Assembly: GCA_017469845.1 (NCBI GenBank)
Contig: JAFUFP010000004.1
Span: 1 to 64,000, forward strand
Direction: 5' to 3'
From: Bacteroidales bacterium
GTDB taxonomy: Bacteria > Bacteroidota > Bacteroidia > Bacteroidales > UBA932
DNA: 64,000 bases
Positions 16,621 through 26,103 of the stretch are shown here, piece by piece. Positions within the stretch are counted from its first letter, which is position 1. The number at the start of each line of letters is the position of its first letter. The position numbers were made by a program, and so were the translations under genes. The notes under the pieces were generated by a model. That model was not told where the DNA came from. It saw only the letters and a list, made by a program, of their open reading frames with translations, and searched no databases.

Positions 16621-19600
16621 ATGCAGGAAAAGAAATTCAGACTCTGGAACAGGATAGTGGCAGCGGTCGTCGGCGTTGTCGCCTCCATCACTTACCTTTC
16701 CACAATTGAGCCCACCGCCTCCTTCTGGGATTGCGGGGAGTTCATCGCATCATCATACAAGCTGGAAGTTGGTCACCCTCCGGGAAACCCCGTTTTCCAG
16801 CTCATAGCGAGATTCTTCACGATGTTCGCCGATGCCGACCATGCCGCCCTCGCCGTCAATGCGATGAGTGCCCTGTGTTCAGCACTTACGATTTTCTTCC
16901 TGTATCTGACGATAGTGTTCTTCGTCAAGAGGGTCGTCAAGCGGCAGGATGACGGGACATATTCCCTTTCCCAGGCTATAGCCATTTACGGCAGCGGAGC
17001 GGTAGGTGCCCTCGCATACTGCTTCTCCGACACCTTCTGGTTCTCGGCCGTTGAGGGAGAGGTTTACGCGATGTCGTCGCTTTTCACCGCGATGGTTTAC
17101 TGGGCCATGACCAAATGGTATGAGCAGGCCGATCAGCCGCATGCATCCAGGTGGATAGTGCTGATCTCATTCCTCATGGGACTTTCCATCGGAGTCCACC
17201 TTCTGAACCTCCTTGCCATACCTTGCATAGTGTTCATGTACTATTACAGGATGAAGGAGGACGGGAAATACACTTTATGGGAACTTGTGAAGATAGCCCT
17301 TGTTTCGGTGGTGATCCTGGGTGTTCTTGTATTCTTCCTGATTCCGTACATTCCCAAGTTCGCGGCTTATTCCGATATACTTTTCGTGAACACCTTCCAT
17401 CTCCCGGTGAACTCGGGTGCGGCTTTCTTCATTCTCGCCGTTCTCGCACTGTGCTTCTGGGGAATCATGAAGACATATAAGATGGGGAAAGTGTTCTGGA
17501 ACACGACCATACTTTGCTTCACCACTATCGTGATCGGATTCTCACTTTTCAGTGTCGTAATCATCCGTTCAAGCGTCATGACCCCGACCAACGAGAACCA
17601 GCCCGACAACGCATTCTCGCTTGTGAGGTATCTTTCACGTGAGCAGTACGGAAGCACCCCTCTGGTTTATGGCCAGTTCTATGGATCCGCTTATGCGGAG
17701 CTTTACAATCCCAAATACTGGGCATTGGTGAACGGCAAGTACCGCAAGGTTGACGGCCCTCTGGACGCCAAGTACACCGAGGGCAGCAAGATGCTCTTCC
17801 CCAGGATGTGGAGCAACCAGGATGACCGTTACATACAGTTCTACGAGTCTTATACCGGAGGCAAAGGAACCGCCATTTCCGGTTCCCGTTACAAGAAGCC
17901 CACGATGGGTGCGAACCTGAAATTCTTCTTCGACTACCAGGTCAACTGGATGTACTGGAGGTACTTCATGTGGAATTTCGTGGGAAGGCAGAATGACATC
18001 CACAGCCCCTCTCCCGGTGAGCTTTTCTACGGAAACTGGGAAAGCGGTATTTCTTCCATCGATGCTCTGAGGCTCGGTGACCAGTCCGACGCTCCCGCGA
18101 TACTCAAGGAGAACAAAGGAAAGAACCATTATTTCTTCCTCCCTCTGCTTCTCGGGCTCATCGGCCTTTTCTTCCAGTTCGACAAGGACAAGAGGGGATG
18201 CTGGCTTACGTTCCTGCTGTTCTTCATGACAGGACTCGCCATCGTCCTTTACCTCAATCAGCCTCCTTATCAGGTCAGGGAAAGGGATTACGCATATGCG
18301 GGATCCTTCTATGCGTTCTCTATCTGGATCGGCTTCGCTGTCGCGGCGATCTGCTCCTGGGTGGAGTCCTTCACGAAGGGCAAAGGCGGAATCGCCGTGC
18401 CGTCATGCGTCACAGCGGTGTGCCTCTTTGTTCCCGTCCTGATGGCGGCGCAGAACTGGGACGACCATGACCGCAGCAACCGTCGCACTGCGGTGGAAAT
18501 GGCCAGGAACTATCTCGAGCCTCTCGGTCCCCAGGCCATCCTCGTCACCCACGGAGACAATGATACTTTCCCCCTGTGGTATGCCCAGGAGGTTGAGTCC
18601 GTAAGACCCGACGTGAGGATCTGCAACACTTCTCTTCTCGGTACCGATTGGTACATCGGACAGATGAAATGGGCCATCAATGACTCCAAGCCTCTTCCTC
18701 TTACGGTCGGCCAGGAGCAGTACCTGTACGGAACGAACGACTACGTGTATATCTATGATACAAGGGATCAGGTAATTCCGCTGTCGGATGTGATGACCGT
18801 GTTCAAGCATCCGGATGCCAAGGCCACTCTCGAAGACGGGACCAGGGTCGACTATATCGTCTCCCGCAAGATCAGCGTTCCCGTCAACAAGGAGAACGTC
18901 ATCAAGTACGGAATTCTTCCCGAAAGCATGAAGGATTCCATTCCGGACACGATCCTGCTTCAGATTCCCAAGGACAAGAACTATCTGAGCAAACCGGAGC
19001 TCTTCATGCTCGATCTTCTTGACGGCTACGAGTGGGATCGCCCGATAAACCTCCTCAGCCTCGGCGGAGACATCAATCTCGGCATCAAGGACTATCTGAT
19101 GTTCGACGGCTTCTCAAGCAGACTGATCCCGATCAAGAACCGTCAGACTTCATCCGATATCGGTATAGTTGACCACGAGTCCCTCTACAATACGATGATG
19201 AATGTCCTGAAGTTCGACGCTGTAAAGGCCCAGGACTACTTCGTGGATTACCAGAACCTCTATACATTCCTGGGAGTCCTTCCCATCAGGGAAACCTTCC
19301 TGAATGCGGCTAACGCATTCCTCAGGGACGGGGATCCGCAGAAGGCGATCGCCCTTCTGGACAAGGCTCAGGAGGTGCTTCCCCGAAGCACTTATCCCAT
19401 CGAGTCTCTCTCCCTGGGATTCTACAATCAGGATATCTCTGTCATCGGTATGATTGACTCATATTATGAGGCCGGGGCTCCCGACAAGGCGAGGGAACTC
19501 GCATCGGCATTCTCGGAAGATATTCTCACTTCCACCAAGTTCTTCATGGAGTACTACGACTATGCGAAGACGGATTTCGAGAGATGCTGCAACATCATCT

Positions 19601-19770
19601 ACTATCTCGCCGACATCATGAAGCAGAGCGGTGACAAGGATCTTTCGGACGACCTTATGAAGAAACTCGAAGTGATGCTCAGGGTCGCTGTCGGAGACTA
19701 CGATGATCTTCTTGACGGGGCCGGTGAAGAAGCGGCCGATGAGTCCGCCGACACAATGGCGGTTGGATAG
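16621..19770 (+). CDS. DUF2723 GT-C-like membrane protein
   Basis: This protein of 1049 residues has an N-terminal DUF2723 domain resembling protein O-mannosyltransferase-type GT-C enzymes: STIEPTASFWDCGEFIASSY (acidic residues after the first helix), LEVGHPPGNPVFQLIARFF, then about twelve membrane helices to residue 620 and the loop motif NQPPYQVRERDYAYAGSFYA. The second half is periplasmic: ILVTHGDNDTFPLWYAQEVE, and TPR-like helices near the C-terminus (FLNAANAFLRDGDPQKAIAL). The acidic tail is DGAGEEAADESADTMAVG. DUF2723 proteins are widespread in Bacteroidetes; a role in glycosyl transfer to exported proteins is inferred from the fold. ATG 16621 lies 69 bases after the promoter; longer frames cross it. 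Confidence 0.85.
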   Translation: MQEKKFRLWNRIVAAVVGVVASITYLSTIEPTASFWDCGEFIASSYKLEVGHPPGNPVFQLIARFFTMFADADHAALAVNAMSALCSALTIFFLYLTIVFFVKRVVKRQDDGTYSLSQAIAIYGSGAVGALAYCFSDTFWFSAVEGEVYAMSSLFTAMVYWAMTKWYEQADQPHASRWIVLISFLMGLSIGVHLLNLLAIPCIVFMYYYRMKEDGKYTLWELVKIALVSVVILGVLVFFLIPYIPKFAAYSDILFVNTFHLPVNSGAAFFILAVLALCFWGIMKTYKMGKVFWNTTILCFTTIVIGFSLFSVVIIRSSVMTPTNENQPDNAFSLVRYLSREQYGSTPLVYGQFYGSAYAELYNPKYWALVNGKYRKVDGPLDAKYTEGSKMLFPRMWSNQDDRYIQFYESYTGGKGTAISGSRYKKPTMGANLKFFFDYQVNWMYWRYFMWNFVGRQNDIHSPSPGELFYGNWESGISSIDALRLGDQSDAPAILKENKGKNHYFFLPLLLGLIGLFFQFDKDKRGCWLTFLLFFMTGLAIVLYLNQPPYQVRERDYAYAGSFYAFSIWIGFAVAAICSWVESFTKGKGGIAVPSCVTAVCLFVPVLMAAQNWDDHDRSNRRTAVEMARNYLEPLGPQAILVTHGDNDTFPLWYAQEVESVRPDVRICNTSLLGTDWYIGQMKWAINDSKPLPLTVGQEQYLYGTNDYVYIYDTRDQVIPLSDVMTVFKHPDAKATLEDGTRVDYIVSRKISVPVNKENVIKYGILPESMKDSIPDTILLQIPKDKNYLSKPELFMLDLLDGYEWDRPINLLSLGGDINLGIKDYLMFDGFSSRLIPIKNRQTSSDIGIVDHESLYNTMMNVLKFDAVKAQDYFVDYQNLYTFLGVLPIRETFLNAANAFLRDGDPQKAIALLDKAQEVLPRSTYPIESLSLGFYNQDISVIGMIDSYYEAGAPDKARELASAFSEDILTSTKFFMEYYDYAKTDFERCCNIIYYLADIMKQSGDKDLSDDLMKKLEVMLRVAVGDYDDLLDGAGEEAADESADTMAVG

Positions 19771-19805
19771 CGTTCCGCCTCCCTTTGCCGCCGCAAGGCC
19801 AAGAG

Positions 19806-19835
19806 AAACACCCTCGGGTTGCCCCGGGGGTGTTT
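19806..19835. terminator. Bidirectional hairpin after the DUF2723 gene
   Basis: A 13-bp stem (19806-19818 with 19823-19835, one G-U) starts with AAACACCC and ends with GGGTGTTT. It lies between two convergent genes and suits both. Confidence 0.75.
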
Positions 19836-19890
19836 GCGTAACTGAAGTGCCGTATCCTGTTTTTCAGACTTTGCCGGAGTTTATTTTCAC

Positions 19891-20832
19891 TCAGCGGGAG
19901 AGCCTTACGTAAATGCTCAGCGGGAGAGCCTTCCCGAAACTGTCTTTGAGAGCGAGTTCTCCGCTCTCGATGCTGAAAGAGTTCCCGTCGGCCTTTCCCA
20001 GGTGCAGGGCCTCCTTTACGAGGGTCTCCCCGAGCATCGCCGAATATCCGTTGGAATAAAGGTTCAGTACCATGAAACTGTCCTTCGGGGCGAGGATCGC
20101 TCCCACGCATTTGAGCATGTCGAAGAGACATTCGTCGAGTTTCCACTTCTCCCCGTCGGGGCCGTGTCCGTAAGCGGGCGGGTCGAGGATTATGCCCTGG
20201 TAAGTGTTCCCTCTTTTCTGTTCACGTTTGGCGAATTTCATGGCGTCCTCGATTATCCATCTTATCCCGTCAAGACCGCTGGACTCCATATTGCCTCTGG
20301 CCCATGTGACGACCTGCTTCACCGAATCGAGATGCGTCACATCGGCCCCGGCCGCTTTGGCGGCGAGGGAGGCGGCTCCTGTGTAGGCGAAAAGGTTCAA
20401 TACCTTCGGGGTAGGGGCGTTTTTCTTTTTGGCTTCTTCCACCAACTGCTTTGTGTTGCGGAAGATGTACTCCCAGTTCGGTGCCTGCTCAGGGAATACT
20501 CCCACATGCTTGAAGGATGTAAGGCCGAGCCTAAGGTCCAGTGAAAGGCCTTTCTGGGAACCGTTGTACCGGATGTGCCACTGGTCATCCATTTTCTTCA
20601 TCCTTTCCCAAGTCCCGCTGTCCTCCTTGCCGGCTTTGGCGAACCCGGCCCCCGGACGGAACCTGGTATGGGTCATGCTGTCCCATTTTGATTGCGGAAG
20701 GGTCTTGTCCCAAAGGGCTTTCGGTTCAGGACGGGCGAGAATGAAACTTCCGAAGCGCTCGAGTTTCTCGAAGTTGCCGGAGTCGATGATTTCGTAGTCC
20801 TTCCATGAAGGGGAGGGGTATTCTATCGTCAT
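19891..20832 (-). CDS. RlmI-like class I SAM-dependent methyltransferase
   Basis: The 313-residue protein has an N-terminal PUA-like part (SWKDYEIIDSGNFEKLERFG, FILARPEPKALW). The Rossmann methyltransferase follows, with KVLNLFAYTGAASLAAKAAG (motif I), VTHLDSVKQVVTWARGNM, and YQGIILDPPAYGHGPDGEKW. The DPPAYG motif is the amino/cytosine-type NPPF-like site of the RlmI/RlmK/L group, which modify 23S rRNA. ATG 20832 is used; the in-frame extension to 20892 contains a CATCTTTG sequence close to a -7 box. The precise target base cannot be told. It is monocistronic, convergent with DUF2723. Confidence 0.85.
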   Translation of the reverse strand: MTIEYPSPSWKDYEIIDSGNFEKLERFGSFILARPEPKALWDKTLPQSKWDSMTHTRFRPGAGFAKAGKEDSGTWERMKKMDDQWHIRYNGSQKGLSLDLRLGLTSFKHVGVFPEQAPNWEYIFRNTKQLVEEAKKKNAPTPKVLNLFAYTGAASLAAKAAGADVTHLDSVKQVVTWARGNMESSGLDGIRWIIEDAMKFAKREQKRGNTYQGIILDPPAYGHGPDGEKWKLDECLFDMLKCVGAILAPKDSFMVLNLYSNGYSAMLGETLVKEALHLGKADGNSFSIESGELALKDSFGKALPLSIYVRLSR

Positions 20833-21321
20833 ACGGATTGTTTCTAATTTGGACTGTGCCGCAAAGATGGTGAAATCCTTTCCGATTTGCAAAAACCCCG
20901 GCTCAAAACGCTTGCAAATGCGATTCGTAGGGGCTAAGGCATCTTTCAGTGCACACTGCTCCTCCTCCTATATCTCAAAAACATCGGAAAGGTTGTTGCC
21001 CTTCCTTGTATATGAGAAAAAGCCGACCTCGTGACAGACAATATAAAACTCTGATTATCGCTTTTTTGGGTGAGGGCTACCCTGTCATGGACTATCCCGA
21101 AAGCCACGGCATTCCTTGAATGCAGGAATCTGCTCGATGTACGGGAATACCGTAGGGAGTATGTATCGACATACACGAGCGTGTCTTCCGTTACCATGTT
21201 GCGTCCCCGGACATTTCTTATTGGAATCAGAATGTCGCTGTAGCGGGTCGGTTTCTTCCCTTCACGAACAGTGAAATCGTTTTTTATCAGCGACAACTGC
21301 AAATGGTAAAGAAAATCTTGC
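20833..21321. other. Gene-poor stretch upstream of pgk
   Basis: About 490 bases lie between divergent genes. One open frame of 118 codons (20946-21302, minus) is the only candidate gene. Its product (FTVREGKKPTRYSDILIPIR near the start) matches no family I know, it has no promoter box, and its C-terminus is Arg-rich. It may be a decayed gene or chance. Confidence 0.35.
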
Positions 21322-21329
21322 TACATTTG
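21322..21329 (+). promoter_or_regulatory. -7 box (TACATTTG) of pgk
   Basis: This perfect TAnnTTTG lies 44 bases before ATG 21374. No clear -33 TTTG is visible, but codon choice in pgk suggests strong expression. Confidence 0.6.
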
Positions 21330-21373
21330 TAGACCTGCGCACCAAACGCAAATAATTCAACACAAAATATCAT

Positions 21374-22627
21374 ATGCAACAGTTTATCGACAGCTACGAT
21401 TTCACTGGCAAGAAGGCCATCGTTAGAGTTGACTTCAATGTTCCACTCAATGAAAACTTCGAGATTACCGACGACACCCGTATCCGTAGGGCTATGCCTA
21501 CACTCAAGAAGGTTCTTGAGAAGGGTGGTGCAGTCATCATCATGTCCCATCTCGGACGTCCCAAGAAGGTTGATCCCAAGTTCTCCCTCAAGCACATCGT
21601 CGCAAGGGTCTCCGAGTGCCTCGGTGTCCCCGTCAAGTTCGCGGACGACTGCATGAAGGCTGACGAGCTCGCCGCCGCCCTCAAACCCGGTGAGGCTCTC
21701 CTTCTTGAGAACCTCCGCTACTATGCCGAGGAGGAAGGCAAACCCAGAGGTCTTGCTGAGGATGCTACAGACGAGGAGAAAAAGGCCGCCAAGAAGGTCG
21801 TCAAGGAAAGCCAGAAGGAGTTCGTCAAGAAACTCGCTTCTTACGCTGACTGCTACATCAACGACGCTTTCGGAACCGCTCACCGCGCTCACGCTTCTAC
21901 AGCTCTCATCGCCGAGTACTTCCCCAACGACAAGATGTTCGGATACCTCATGGAGGGCGAAATCAAGGCTATCGACAATGTCCTGAAGAACGCTCAGCGT
22001 CCTCTGACCGCCATTATCGGTGGATCCAAGGTTTCTTCCAAACTCGCCGTTCTGAAGAACCTCGTAGGTAAAGTGGACAACCTCATCATCGGTGGAGGTA
22101 TGGGCTTCACCTTCGTAAAGGCCCAGGGCGGACATATCGGAAACTCTCTTCACGAGGATGACCTCATGCCCGATGCTCTCGAGATCCTCCAGATCGCAAA
22201 GGAAAAGGGTGTTAACGTTTCCCTTTCCGTCGCTACCGTTGCCGCTCAGGAGTTCAGCAATGACGCCGAGCGCAAGGTCTTCGACATCTACAACATTCCC
22301 GACGGCTGGGAGGGAATGGATGCTTCTCCCGCATCTCTCGAGATCTGGAAGAAGATCATCCTTTCATCCAAGACCATCCTCTGGAACGGTCCTGTAGGAG
22401 TATTCGAGCTTCCGAACTTCGCAAAAGGTACCCTCGAGATCGCCGAGCTTCTTGCTCAGGCTACAGCTGACGGCGCTTACACCCTCGTGGGTGGTGGAGA
22501 CTCCGTCGCAGCCGTCACCAAGATGGGTTACGCCGACAAGGTGAGCTACGTTTCCACAGGTGGTGGTGCCATGCTCGAGGCCATCGAGGGCAAGGTTCTT
22601 CCCGGAATCGCCGCGATCCAGGACTAA
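21374..22627 (+). CDS. pgk: Phosphoglycerate kinase
   Basis: This full-length 417-residue PGK carries the signature [20 protein letters not shown], the substrate-binding [31 protein letters not shown], the [13 protein letters not shown] block, the nucleotide-binding [12 protein letters not shown] and [18 protein letters not shown], and the C-terminal [13 protein letters not shown] and [16 protein letters not shown]. It makes ATP from 1,3-bisphosphoglycerate in glycolysis. Its codons are the most biased toward C-ending forms in this part of the window, as expected for a highly expressed gene. It is monocistronic, with a promoter and a strong terminator. Confidence 0.98.
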   Translation: MQQFIDSYDFTGKKAIVRVDFNVPLNENFEITDDTRIRRAMPTLKKVLEKGGAVIIMSHLGRPKKVDPKFSLKHIVARVSECLGVPVKFADDCMKADELAAALKPGEALLLENLRYYAEEEGKPRGLAEDATDEEKKAAKKVVKESQKEFVKKLASYADCYINDAFGTAHRAHASTALIAEYFPNDKMFGYLMEGEIKAIDNVLKNAQRPLTAIIGGSKVSSKLAVLKNLVGKVDNLIIGGGMGFTFVKAQGGHIGNSLHEDDLMPDALEILQIAKEKGVNVSLSVATVAAQEFSNDAERKVFDIYNIPDGWEGMDASPASLEIWKKIILSSKTILWNGPVGVFELPNFAKGTLEIAELLAQATADGAYTLVGGGDSVAAVTKMGYADKVSYVSTGGGAMLEAIEGKVLPGIAAIQD

Positions 22628-22680
22628 TTCCCTTCAGGGAACTTCGCCTTTGACGCAAGTCATCCTGAACAATGGATTCA

Positions 22681-22717
22681 AGAGGTACGCTTCCTTTCGG
22701 GGCGTGCCTCTTTTTTT
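22681..22717 (+). terminator. Intrinsic terminator of pgk
   Basis: GAGGTACGC pairs with GCGTGCCTC (one G-U), followed by seven T residues. Confidence 0.85.
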
Positions 22718-22802
22718 GATCGGGGGAACGGAAGGCGGAATCCGGACCGGCCGCGGAAATACAAAGCTTTCCGGCAGGACAAAAATATTGACGGAAAAAC
22801 TT

Positions 22803-22810
22803 TATCTTTG
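22803..22810 (+). promoter_or_regulatory. -7 box (TATCTTTG) of lgt
   Basis: This perfect TAnnTTTG lies 26 bases upstream of ATG 22837. Confidence 0.6.
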
Positions 22811-22836
22811 TCTTTTGTAACAAACTAAAGAACGAA

Positions 22837-23721
22837 ATGTTGTCTCTACTCGCGATACATTGGCATGTCGATCCGGTGATTTTCCAGATAGGAGGACTCG
22901 GGATCAGATGGTATTCACTTCTTTTCGTCTCGGGGTTCATCCTGGGATGGTTCATTTTCAGGTGGTTCTTCCGCAGGGAAGGAATAAGTGAGAGTCTTTT
23001 GGATCCGCTCCTTTATACCCTTCTCATAGGAACGATAGTCGGAGCCCGTCTCGGGCATTGCCTTTTCTACCAGCCTGACTATTACCTCGGGAGCTGGAAA
23101 GGGTTCCTGGAGATATTCATGCCATGGAAAGGTGGACTTGCGAGCCACGGCGGCACCATCATGCTGTTTTTCTGCATGCTCTGGTTCGCCAAACATTATG
23201 GAAAGAAAGAGGATTTCGATTTCGTGTGGCTGCTTGACCATCTTTGCATAGCCGTTGCTTTCGCCGCCACTTTCATCCGTCTTGGAAACCTTTTCAATTC
23301 AGAGATATACGGAGATGTGACCACTCTTCCATGGGGATTCATATTCGACCTGAGGGGAGAAACCGAGCCCAAACATCCTACACAACTGTATGAGGCTCTG
23401 AGTTATCTTCTTCTTGGTCTTTTCCTTCTTTGGCTATACATCAAGAAACTTGACAAAGTCTACAGGGGGACTTTCATCGGCATATTCTTCATAGTGTGCT
23501 TCGGAATGCGTTTCCTCATCGAGTTCATCAAAGAGCCCCAGGTTGATTTCGAGCAGAACATGGTCCTCAATATGGGACAGCTTCTCAGCATTCCGTTCGT
23601 GCTTTTGGGAATCGCTTTCCTCGTCTATGCATTCAAGACCAAGAAGCCTGCGATGGCGATTCATCCGGTAAAGACGACAACGAAGACTGAGACGCATTTC
23701 GCCAAACCTGTCGGAAGATAA
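22837..23721 (+). CDS. lgt: Prolipoprotein diacylglyceryl transferase
   Basis: This 294-residue integral membrane protein has seven helices. The Lgt hallmarks are IRWYSLLFVSGFILGW, GTIVGARLGHCLFYQPDYYL, the signature GGLASHGGTIMLFFCML and IRLGNLFNSEIYG, and HPTQLYEALSYLLLG. It adds diacylglycerol to the lipobox cysteine of prolipoproteins, the first step for the many lipoproteins encoded here (e.g. 3617, 27685, 45230, 57876). The final 35 residues (KTTTKTETHFAKPVGR) are a basic cytoplasmic tail. A prolyl-tRNA editing gene follows one base after the stop. Confidence 0.97.
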   Translation: MLSLLAIHWHVDPVIFQIGGLGIRWYSLLFVSGFILGWFIFRWFFRREGISESLLDPLLYTLLIGTIVGARLGHCLFYQPDYYLGSWKGFLEIFMPWKGGLASHGGTIMLFFCMLWFAKHYGKKEDFDFVWLLDHLCIAVAFAATFIRLGNLFNSEIYGDVTTLPWGFIFDLRGETEPKHPTQLYEALSYLLLGLFLLWLYIKKLDKVYRGTFIGIFFIVCFGMRFLIEFIKEPQVDFEQNMVLNMGQLLSIPFVLLGIAFLVYAFKTKKPAMAIHPVKTTTKTETHFAKPVGR

Positions 23722-23722
23722 A

Positions 23723-24376
23723 ATGTCATCTTGCCGGCGATATACACTTCTGAAGTCCCCTGATGGATTGCCGTCCGGGGACTTGTCATTCCTTGAAGAT
23801 CCCGAGGTTGATTCGAGGATCGGCGAAGTGCTGAGTTTTCTCGATCTTCACGGAATCCCTTTTGAACTTTACCGCCATCCTCCCGTTCCTACCGTTGAGG
23901 CGGCCTTGCCGTATTGGCGGCAGATACCTTCCGCCCATTGCAAGAACCTTTTCTTCCGCAACCATAAAGGAAACCGTCATTACCTCGTTTCCTATGATTG
24001 CAGGAAGTCCTTTCCCATTCATTCCTTGGAGCACATGATTCGGGAGGGTAAACTTTCTTTTGCCTCACCCGAAAGGATGTCCAGATGCCTTGGTCTACGT
24101 CCGGGCTCTGTCTCTCCGTTGGGGCTTGTCCATGATATGGGACTTGTTGAACTGGGTGTCCCTGTCAGTGGAGTGATCGCCAAGGAACTGTTCCCTGACG
24201 GTCATCGGGTGAAATATTTCATTGACAAAGATGTGATGGAGGAAGAAAAAGTAAGCTTCCATCCTTGCGACAATACGGCAAGCGTTGTCCTCAGGACTGA
24301 AGACCTCAGAAAGTTCCTTTCCGTTTGGGGAGGGGAATGGGAAATTCTGGATATTGACGCCTTGTCCGAAGAATGA
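23723..24376 (+). CDS. Prolyl-tRNA editing protein (ProX/YbaK family)
   Basis: The 217-residue protein contains a YbaK/aaRS-associated editing domain from about residue 32: VLSFLDLHGIPFELYRHPPV, AHCKNLFFRNHKGNRHYLVS (with the conserved Lys after Cys), SFASPERMSRCLGLRPGSVS and FHPCDNTASVVLRTEDLRKF. Free-standing ProX-type proteins hydrolyse Ala- or Cys-tRNA(Pro) mischarged by ProRS. It lies in the lgt-editing-HAD unit, one base after lgt and overlapping the next start by four bases. The ATG at 23723 is the only one giving a full N-terminal arm. Confidence 0.9.
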   Translation: MSSCRRYTLLKSPDGLPSGDLSFLEDPEVDSRIGEVLSFLDLHGIPFELYRHPPVPTVEAALPYWRQIPSAHCKNLFFRNHKGNRHYLVSYDCRKSFPIHSLEHMIREGKLSFASPERMSRCLGLRPGSVSPLGLVHDMGLVELGVPVSGVIAKELFPDGHRVKYFIDKDVMEEEKVSFHPCDNTASVVLRTEDLRKFLSVWGGEWEILDIDALSEE

Positions 24377-25221
24377 TGCATATGAGGAAGCTCGGAACCA
24401 AAGAATCACTCCTCGATAAGGGATATGCGAAGGAAGTGGGGAGCCGAATAAAGGCGATGTTCTTCGACATCGACGGCACTCTCGTAGCCTTGGGGCAGAA
24501 AGAGATGAGCGACGAGGTTTATGATGTCCTGATGCAACTCCAGAAAAAAGGAATCAAACTTTTCATCTCCAGCGGAAGGGGAAGAAGCTTCATAAAGAAT
24601 GTTAAGGATTTTCCGTTCGACGGATACATCACTATGAACGGGGCTCTGCTTACCGTCAATGAACAGACCGTATTCTCGGGGAAAATCGGGAAAGAACCGG
24701 CGAGGGAGATCGTCAGAATCTGCGGAGAGAATTCTCTCCCTTGTGTAGCATTCCTTTCGGACCGTGTCGGAATCAATCTTCAGAGTGACAGGACGGCTTT
24801 CGTCAACCATCTTATCCACGTCGGCCCGTTCCCCATTGTTGACCTTGAAAGGACCGTGGAAGAAAACGACATCTACCAGTTCACCCTGTACCTTTCCAAG
24901 GAAGAGGAAGAGAAGTATTTCGGGAAAAATTTCCCGGGACTTTCTTGGCCGAGATGGCATCCGGCAATCGTCGATGTCACGCCCGGAGGAATCTCAAAGG
25001 GCGCGACTCTTGAGCAGGCCGCACTCCATCTTGGAATAGACCTCAGTGAAACCATGGCCTTCGGAGATGCGGCCAATGACATAAGCATGCTTGAAACCGC
25101 CGGAATCGGTGTCGCGATGGGCAATGCGACAGATGATGTGAAGGCTGTTTCGGATTATGTGACGCTGCCCGATAAAGAAGGCGGTATAGCTGCTGCGATG
25201 GCACATTTCGGGCTTGTCTGA
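24373..25221 (+). CDS. Cof-type HAD hydrolase
   Basis: The 282-residue protein is a HAD-IIB phosphatase: motif I AMFFDIDGTLVAL (nucleophile Asp in DIDGT), motif II LFISSGRGRSF, motif III Lys in GGISKGATLEQ, motif IV FGDAANDISMLETAGIGVAM. The C2B cap lies between motifs II and III. Such enzymes dephosphorylate sugar phosphates or cofactors; the substrate cannot be told. The start is ambiguous because ATGATG at 24373 overlaps the preceding stop, and a third ATG follows at 24382. It ends the lgt unit, followed by an AT-rich hairpin. Confidence 0.9.
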   Translation: MMHMRKLGTKESLLDKGYAKEVGSRIKAMFFDIDGTLVALGQKEMSDEVYDVLMQLQKKGIKLFISSGRGRSFIKNVKDFPFDGYITMNGALLTVNEQTVFSGKIGKEPAREIVRICGENSLPCVAFLSDRVGINLQSDRTAFVNHLIHVGPFPIVDLERTVEENDIYQFTLYLSKEEEEKYFGKNFPGLSWPRWHPAIVDVTPGGISKGATLEQAALHLGIDLSETMAFGDAANDISMLETAGIGVAMGNATDDVKAVSDYVTLPDKEGGIAAAMAHFGLV

Positions 25222-25242
25222 CCCTTCTTCATAAAGTGATTG

Positions 25243-25269
25243 GAAAACTTGAAAAATTTTAAAGTTTTC
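25243..25269 (+). terminator. AT-rich hairpin after the HAD gene
   Basis: GAAAACTT (25243-25250) pairs with AAGTTTTC (25262-25269). It is a weak stem and a terminator only by position. Confidence 0.35.
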
Positions 25270-25354
25270 GGGTGTATCGTTTTAAACACTTGTGCTATAA
25301 TTGCGTAACCGGATTGTAACAAAATCGAAATCCAAAATTTTGTAATAATTCTTC

Positions 25355-25383
25355 TTGTTTTATGTTGTTTTGCACTACTTTTG
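25355..25383 (+). promoter_or_regulatory. Promoter of the TetR/RND efflux unit
   Basis: TTG (25355-25357), an 18-base spacer and TACTTTTG (25376-25383) precede ATG 25408 by 24 bases. An autoregulatory TetR operator would be expected here, but no convincing palindrome is visible. Confidence 0.5.
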
Positions 25384-25407
25384 CATCCCCAAAGTTCCGA
25401 CTTATTG

Positions 25408-26070
25408 ATGATGCAGGACAACAAAACAAGAATTCTTTCCGAAGCGGAGGCCCTTTTCAAGAAAAGAGGGGTCAGAGACGTTTCAATCGATGACATATGC
25501 CGTCAGGTGGGCATTTCGAAGAGAACCTTCTACCAATATTATGGGCAGAAGGAAGACCTCATTGTAGATGTCATTTCACTCGGAATAGAAAAGGTCCAGA
25601 AGGATATGGATGAATTCTTCGATGCCCATGATGCGGTCGGAGCGCTTCTGTGCATATCCGAATTGGCTACAAAAAAGGTTATTTTCATACAGAAGAACAA
25701 AATGGCCGAGGATATCAAGAAATACTATCCCGGCACTTTCGAGAAGGCGACCAAGAGCCGTTCCAAGATCACCAAAGACTCTCTTTCCGCATTCATAGCT
25801 AAGGGCGTTGAAGAAGGATATTTCAGAAACGATATCGACCAGCATGCAACTTTGAAACTGATGATGCTGACGCATTTCGGGATGGTGGAATACTATTCCG
25901 ACGATTTCGTGACTTCCGGGAAGAAGATATCGCGAAAAGCGATGTCTAACGCCTTCATCGACATGATAAGGCATATGCTTCTTTCTCCTAAAGGATGGGA
26001 GGAATTTGATCGGAGAAAAACGGCACTCGGGGATGTCCCTGCAGACCAGAGCGAGGTCCAAGACAAATAA
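25408..26070 (+). CDS. TetR/AcrR-family regulator of the efflux operon
   Basis: The 220-residue protein has an N-terminal TetR helix-turn-helix (KTRILSEAEALFKKRGVRDV, SIDDICRQVGISKRTFYQYY, GQKEDLIVDVI) and an all-helical ligand domain from about residue 60. The ATG at 25408 (a second follows at 25411) lies just downstream of the -7 box; an upstream TTG lies inside the box. It sits 33 bases before the TolC gene in the same direction, the standard layout for a repressor of its own efflux operon. Ligand unknown. Confidence 0.92.
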   Translation: MMQDNKTRILSEAEALFKKRGVRDVSIDDICRQVGISKRTFYQYYGQKEDLIVDVISLGIEKVQKDMDEFFDAHDAVGALLCISELATKKVIFIQKNKMAEDIKKYYPGTFEKATKSRSKITKDSLSAFIAKGVEEGYFRNDIDQHATLKLMMLTHFGMVEYYSDDFVTSGKKISRKAMSNAFIDMIRHMLLSPKGWEEFDRRKTALGDVPADQSEVQDK

Positions 26071-26103
26071 ACGGACAACAGATAACAATTATTCAGATAC
26101 CAT

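Noticed and set aside
21287..22153. Minus-strand frame of 288 codons opposite pgk
   Set aside because: It is a by-product of the strong codon bias of pgk.
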